Shown: positions 62,333-64,000 of the stretch, piece after piece | How the letters are laid out: each line of letters opens with the position of its first letter | How positions within the stretch are numbered: the first letter of the stretch is position 1 | Assembly: GCF_016900315.1 (NCBI RefSeq) | Contig: NZ_JACSNQ010000011.1 | Span: 1 to 64,000 of the forward strand | Reading direction: 5' to 3' | DNA from: Olsenella profusa | GTDB lineage: Bacteria; Actinomycetota; Coriobacteriia; Coriobacteriales; Atopobiaceae | Length of the DNA: 64,000 nucleotides | The notes under the pieces: model-generated | What the model saw: the letters and a program-made list of their open reading frames with translations, nothing else | What the model was told of the DNA's origin: nothing | Database searches by the model: none | Made by a program: the position numbers and the translations under genes

Positions 62333-62657
62333 CGAACCCCCGTTTCTTCCCGCCGGGCGACCCCCGGCTTAATCGCAGGTAGCTAACGGGCATTCTACGG
62401 GCTACTTCCTGTCGTCTACGGGCGCATTCCAACCGTTCGGCAGCTTTTGCACTTCTGCACAAAAAGCAGGCGAGAAGGACCCTGGTCTTTGGGGCCGCTT
62501 ACATTGTGGGCGCGCCCTCCCTTGACCGACACTAGCCCCAGGCTGGAGCCGCAGCGCCCTGCGCGCGGCCGGCCCCGACTCACGGTCATTCGCGGGCGGC
62601 GTGCCCGCGGCAGCAGCGCGGGCGCCCGCGGGCGCCCGGAGAGGAAAGGGGTCCGTC
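62333..62657. other. Divergent intergenic region before the ACP gene
   Basis: No gene seen. It carries one GGCGAGAAGGACC word (62470), an AT-richer stretch (62333-62470) with the promoter of the membrane gene on the minus strand, and a TACATT -10-like element near 62499 that may serve the ACP gene. Confidence 0.5.
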
Positions 62658-62906
62658 ATGGACGAAGATCGCAAGGAAGTGTTCGACGCTCTGTGCAAGC
62701 GCGCCTCGCAGCTCTTTGGCAAGGACGCCTCCGAGTTCACCGAGGACACCGTCTTCGAGGACCTGGGCATCAAGTCGGTGCAGGTCTCGCAGATCACCAC
62801 GTACCTCGAGGACGAGTTCGACGTCGAGATTCCCTACATGAAGTTCCGTCGCAAGAAGACCTTCGGCGAGGCCGTCGACTACGTCGTGGAGCTCATGGAG
62901 GAGTAG
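62658..62906 (+). CDS. Dedicated acyl carrier protein
   Basis: An 82-aa acidic ACP. The phosphopantetheine site is in LGIKSVQVSQI (Ser 40), where fatty-acid ACPs have DSLDxVE, so this is a specialised carrier rather than AcpP. A helix EFDVEIPYMKFRRKKTFGEAV follows. ATG 62658 is preceded by GAGAGGAAAGGGG. It lies 87 bases before a CocE/NonD hydrolase gene on the same strand and close to acpS, suggesting a dedicated acyl pathway that continues beyond the window. Confidence 0.88.
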   Translation: MDEDRKEVFDALCKRASQLFGKDASEFTEDTVFEDLGIKSVQVSQITTYLEDEFDVEIPYMKFRRKKTFGEAVDYVVELMEE

Positions 62907-62993
62907 CGCAGCCTGAGGCCGCCCCGCTCCCGGCGGGCGGCGCAACCAGCCGTGGCGAGGCCACGGCACAACGTCTAGCAAAGGAGGTACTGC

Positions 62994-64000
62994 ATGCTCG
63001 AGCCCCACATTCCCGAGGAGTGGGTCAAGGTCACCGACAAGAAGCTCTCCGACTTGATCGACATGTCCGGCGAGAACGACCAGGACGACTGCCCCATCTA
63101 CTGGGACCCCGACGTCGAGGGTTACATCTACCTGCGTCGCGAGACCTTCGGCGGCGAGGAGATGATGGCCGCCTACCGCGTGGCCCGTCGCCCCAACGAC
63201 AACCAGGCCGAGGTCGACCTCTCCGCGTCCGACGACCCGATGGCGCGCATGGGCCAGGGTTTCTGCCCGCCGTTCAACCAGCGCAGCTACGAGGCCGCGC
63301 CGGGCGTCATCTGCGACCAGGACCAGGAAGTCGTCATGCGTGATGGCACCAAGATCTACTGCGACATCTACCGTCCCGACACCACCGAGAAGGTCCCCGT
63401 GATCGTCTCCTGGTCGTGGTTCGGCAAGCGCCCCGGCGACGGCATGAGCGAATGGCAGATCATGGGCGTGCCGCCCAAGACCGTCTCCAAGTGCGCCAAG
63501 TTCGAGTCGCCCGACCCGCTGTACTGGTGCTACCAGGGCTACGCCGTGGCCAACGTCGACGTGCGCGGCGCCGGCCACTCCGAGGGCAACGTCCACATGT
63601 TCACCCACCAGGACCGCGAGGACGGCTACGACTTCGTCGAGTGGGTCGCCCAGCAGCCGTGGTGCAACGGCAACGTGGGCATGTCCGGTAACTCCGGCGT
63701 GGCCATGCACCAGTGGGGCATCGCCGCGGAGCAGCCGCCCCACCTCAAGTGCATCGCGCCCTGGGAGTCCACCACCGACCTCTACCGCGAGAGCTTCTTC
63801 GAGGGCGGCGTCCCGGCGCTCTCCTTCAACAAGTTCATCGCCGCGCAGGTGACGGGCCCCAACGGCGTGGACGACCAGGTCGCCATGGCGCAGATGTACC
63901 CGTTCATGAACCCCTACTGGGAGGACAAGCGCCCGGACTTCTCCAAGGTCCGCATCCCGGTCTACCAGACCGCCGGCTGGAGTCACTTCCACCTGCCCGG
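62994..64000 (+). CDS. CocE/NonD family hydrolase (partial at window end)
   Basis: An open frame from ATG 62994, behind a perfect AAAGGAGGTAC site, to the window end (335 codons). Residues from about 108 read VVMRDGTKIYCDIYRP, the start of the S15/CocE alpha/beta-hydrolase domain. VDVRGAGHSEGN and GNVGMSGNSGVAMHQWG (nucleophile Ser near 233) follow, and IAPWESTTDLYRE is typical of the family. The first 100 residues are an unusual acidic extension. CocE-like enzymes cleave esters or amides. It follows the ACP and may release or transfer the acyl product. The C-terminal jelly-roll domain lies outside the window. Confidence 0.88.
   Translation, partial: MLEPHIPEEWVKVTDKKLSDLIDMSGENDQDDCPIYWDPDVEGYIYLRRETFGGEEMMAAYRVARRPNDNQAEVDLSASDDPMARMGQGFCPPFNQRSYEAAPGVICDQDQEVVMRDGTKIYCDIYRPDTTEKVPVIVSWSWFGKRPGDGMSEWQIMGVPPKTVSKCAKFESPDPLYWCYQGYAVANVDVRGAGHSEGNVHMFTHQDREDGYDFVEWVAQQPWCNGNVGMSGNSGVAMHQWGIAAEQPPHLKCIAPWESTTDLYRESFFEGGVPALSFNKFIAAQVTGPNGVDDQVAMAQMYPFMNPYWEDKRPDFSKVRIPVYQTAGWSHFHLP

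Noticed and set aside
62586-63992. A 468-codon minus-strand frame over the ACP and hydrolase genes
   Set aside because: The plus strand has a perfect ribosome site at 62980 and CocE family motifs; the minus frame has none.

Overview
The window is very GC-rich DNA with the gene content and style of a host-associated Actinobacterium of class Coriobacteriia (Olsenella/Atopobium/Collinsella-like). Nearly every reading frame is open because of the base composition, and real genes were separated from shadows by recognisable protein families, ribosome binding sites and start/stop overlaps. The taxonomic call is inference: no rRNA or tRNA gene was seen.

Layout. 1-4170: a heterodimeric ABC exporter pair. 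4370-8202: an NAD de novo operon, nadA-nadB-nadC, closed by the nicotinate-responsive repressor gene niaR, with TGTC repeats laid over the promoter. 8314-15221: housekeeping and membrane genes (membrane protein, GH13 alpha-amylase, M20 dipeptidase, hemolysin III, DUF554). 15222-25040: an accessory island with visibly lower GC, holding two AAA ATPases with nuclease-like C-termini behind palindromes, a lone HicB-like antitoxin, a BrnT/BrnA toxin-antitoxin pair, an unknown coiled-coil membrane protein, a broken GmrSD-type restriction gene, an intact GIY-YIG/DUF2075 helicase next to a MazG-like pyrophosphohydrolase, and remnants of DUF4268 and probably RelB/DinJ genes. 25192-35566: alanine symporter, DUF2130 protein, Crp-family regulator, dxs, DegV, fused FeoAB, HAD phosphatase. 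35646-46021: a sucrose/fructan region with two GH32 enzymes, fructokinase, a sucrose-type PTS EII, a LacI-family regulator, an HPr-like protein, a LOG-family protein and a deoxyinosine/uracil glycosylase. 46163-64000: UvrA paralogue, MATE efflux pseudogene behind a structured leader with a terminator, P3A proton ATPase, LysR gene, amylosucrase, frameshifted LysR gene, nitroreductase, DEDD exonuclease, M18 aminopeptidase, holo-ACP synthase, a dedicated acyl carrier protein and the start of a CocE/NonD hydrolase that runs off the window.

The most unusual signal is not a gene. The intergenic regions carry a layered repeat system. (1) A short asymmetric word, GCGAGAAG(A/G)AC or its complement, occurs in most intergenic gaps. 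(2) Family A is a hairpin of about 54 bp in three tandem arrays with a period near 62 bp (14206, 31830, 38326), usually with TTCTCGCC in the loop. (3) Family B is a larger nested inverted repeat at 12598, 38971, 48888 and 59600, three of whose copies contain the GCGAGAA core. (4) Family C is a degenerate hairpin of about 29 bp repeated every 41-46 bp at 44730 and 50437. (5) Family D is a 34-bp tandem repeat at 50726 built from the same word. I know of no description of this system; a DNA-uptake-like word, REPIN-like elements or a chromosome-organisation signal are candidate explanations.

Working together: the sucrose PTS imports and phosphorylates sucrose, GH32 hydrolyses it, fructokinase handles fructose, and the LacI protein probably acts on palindromes at 40812 and 44557. 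The island looks like a partly decayed defence cargo region in which the helicase/MazG pair, the ATPases and the BrnT/BrnA pair remain intact.
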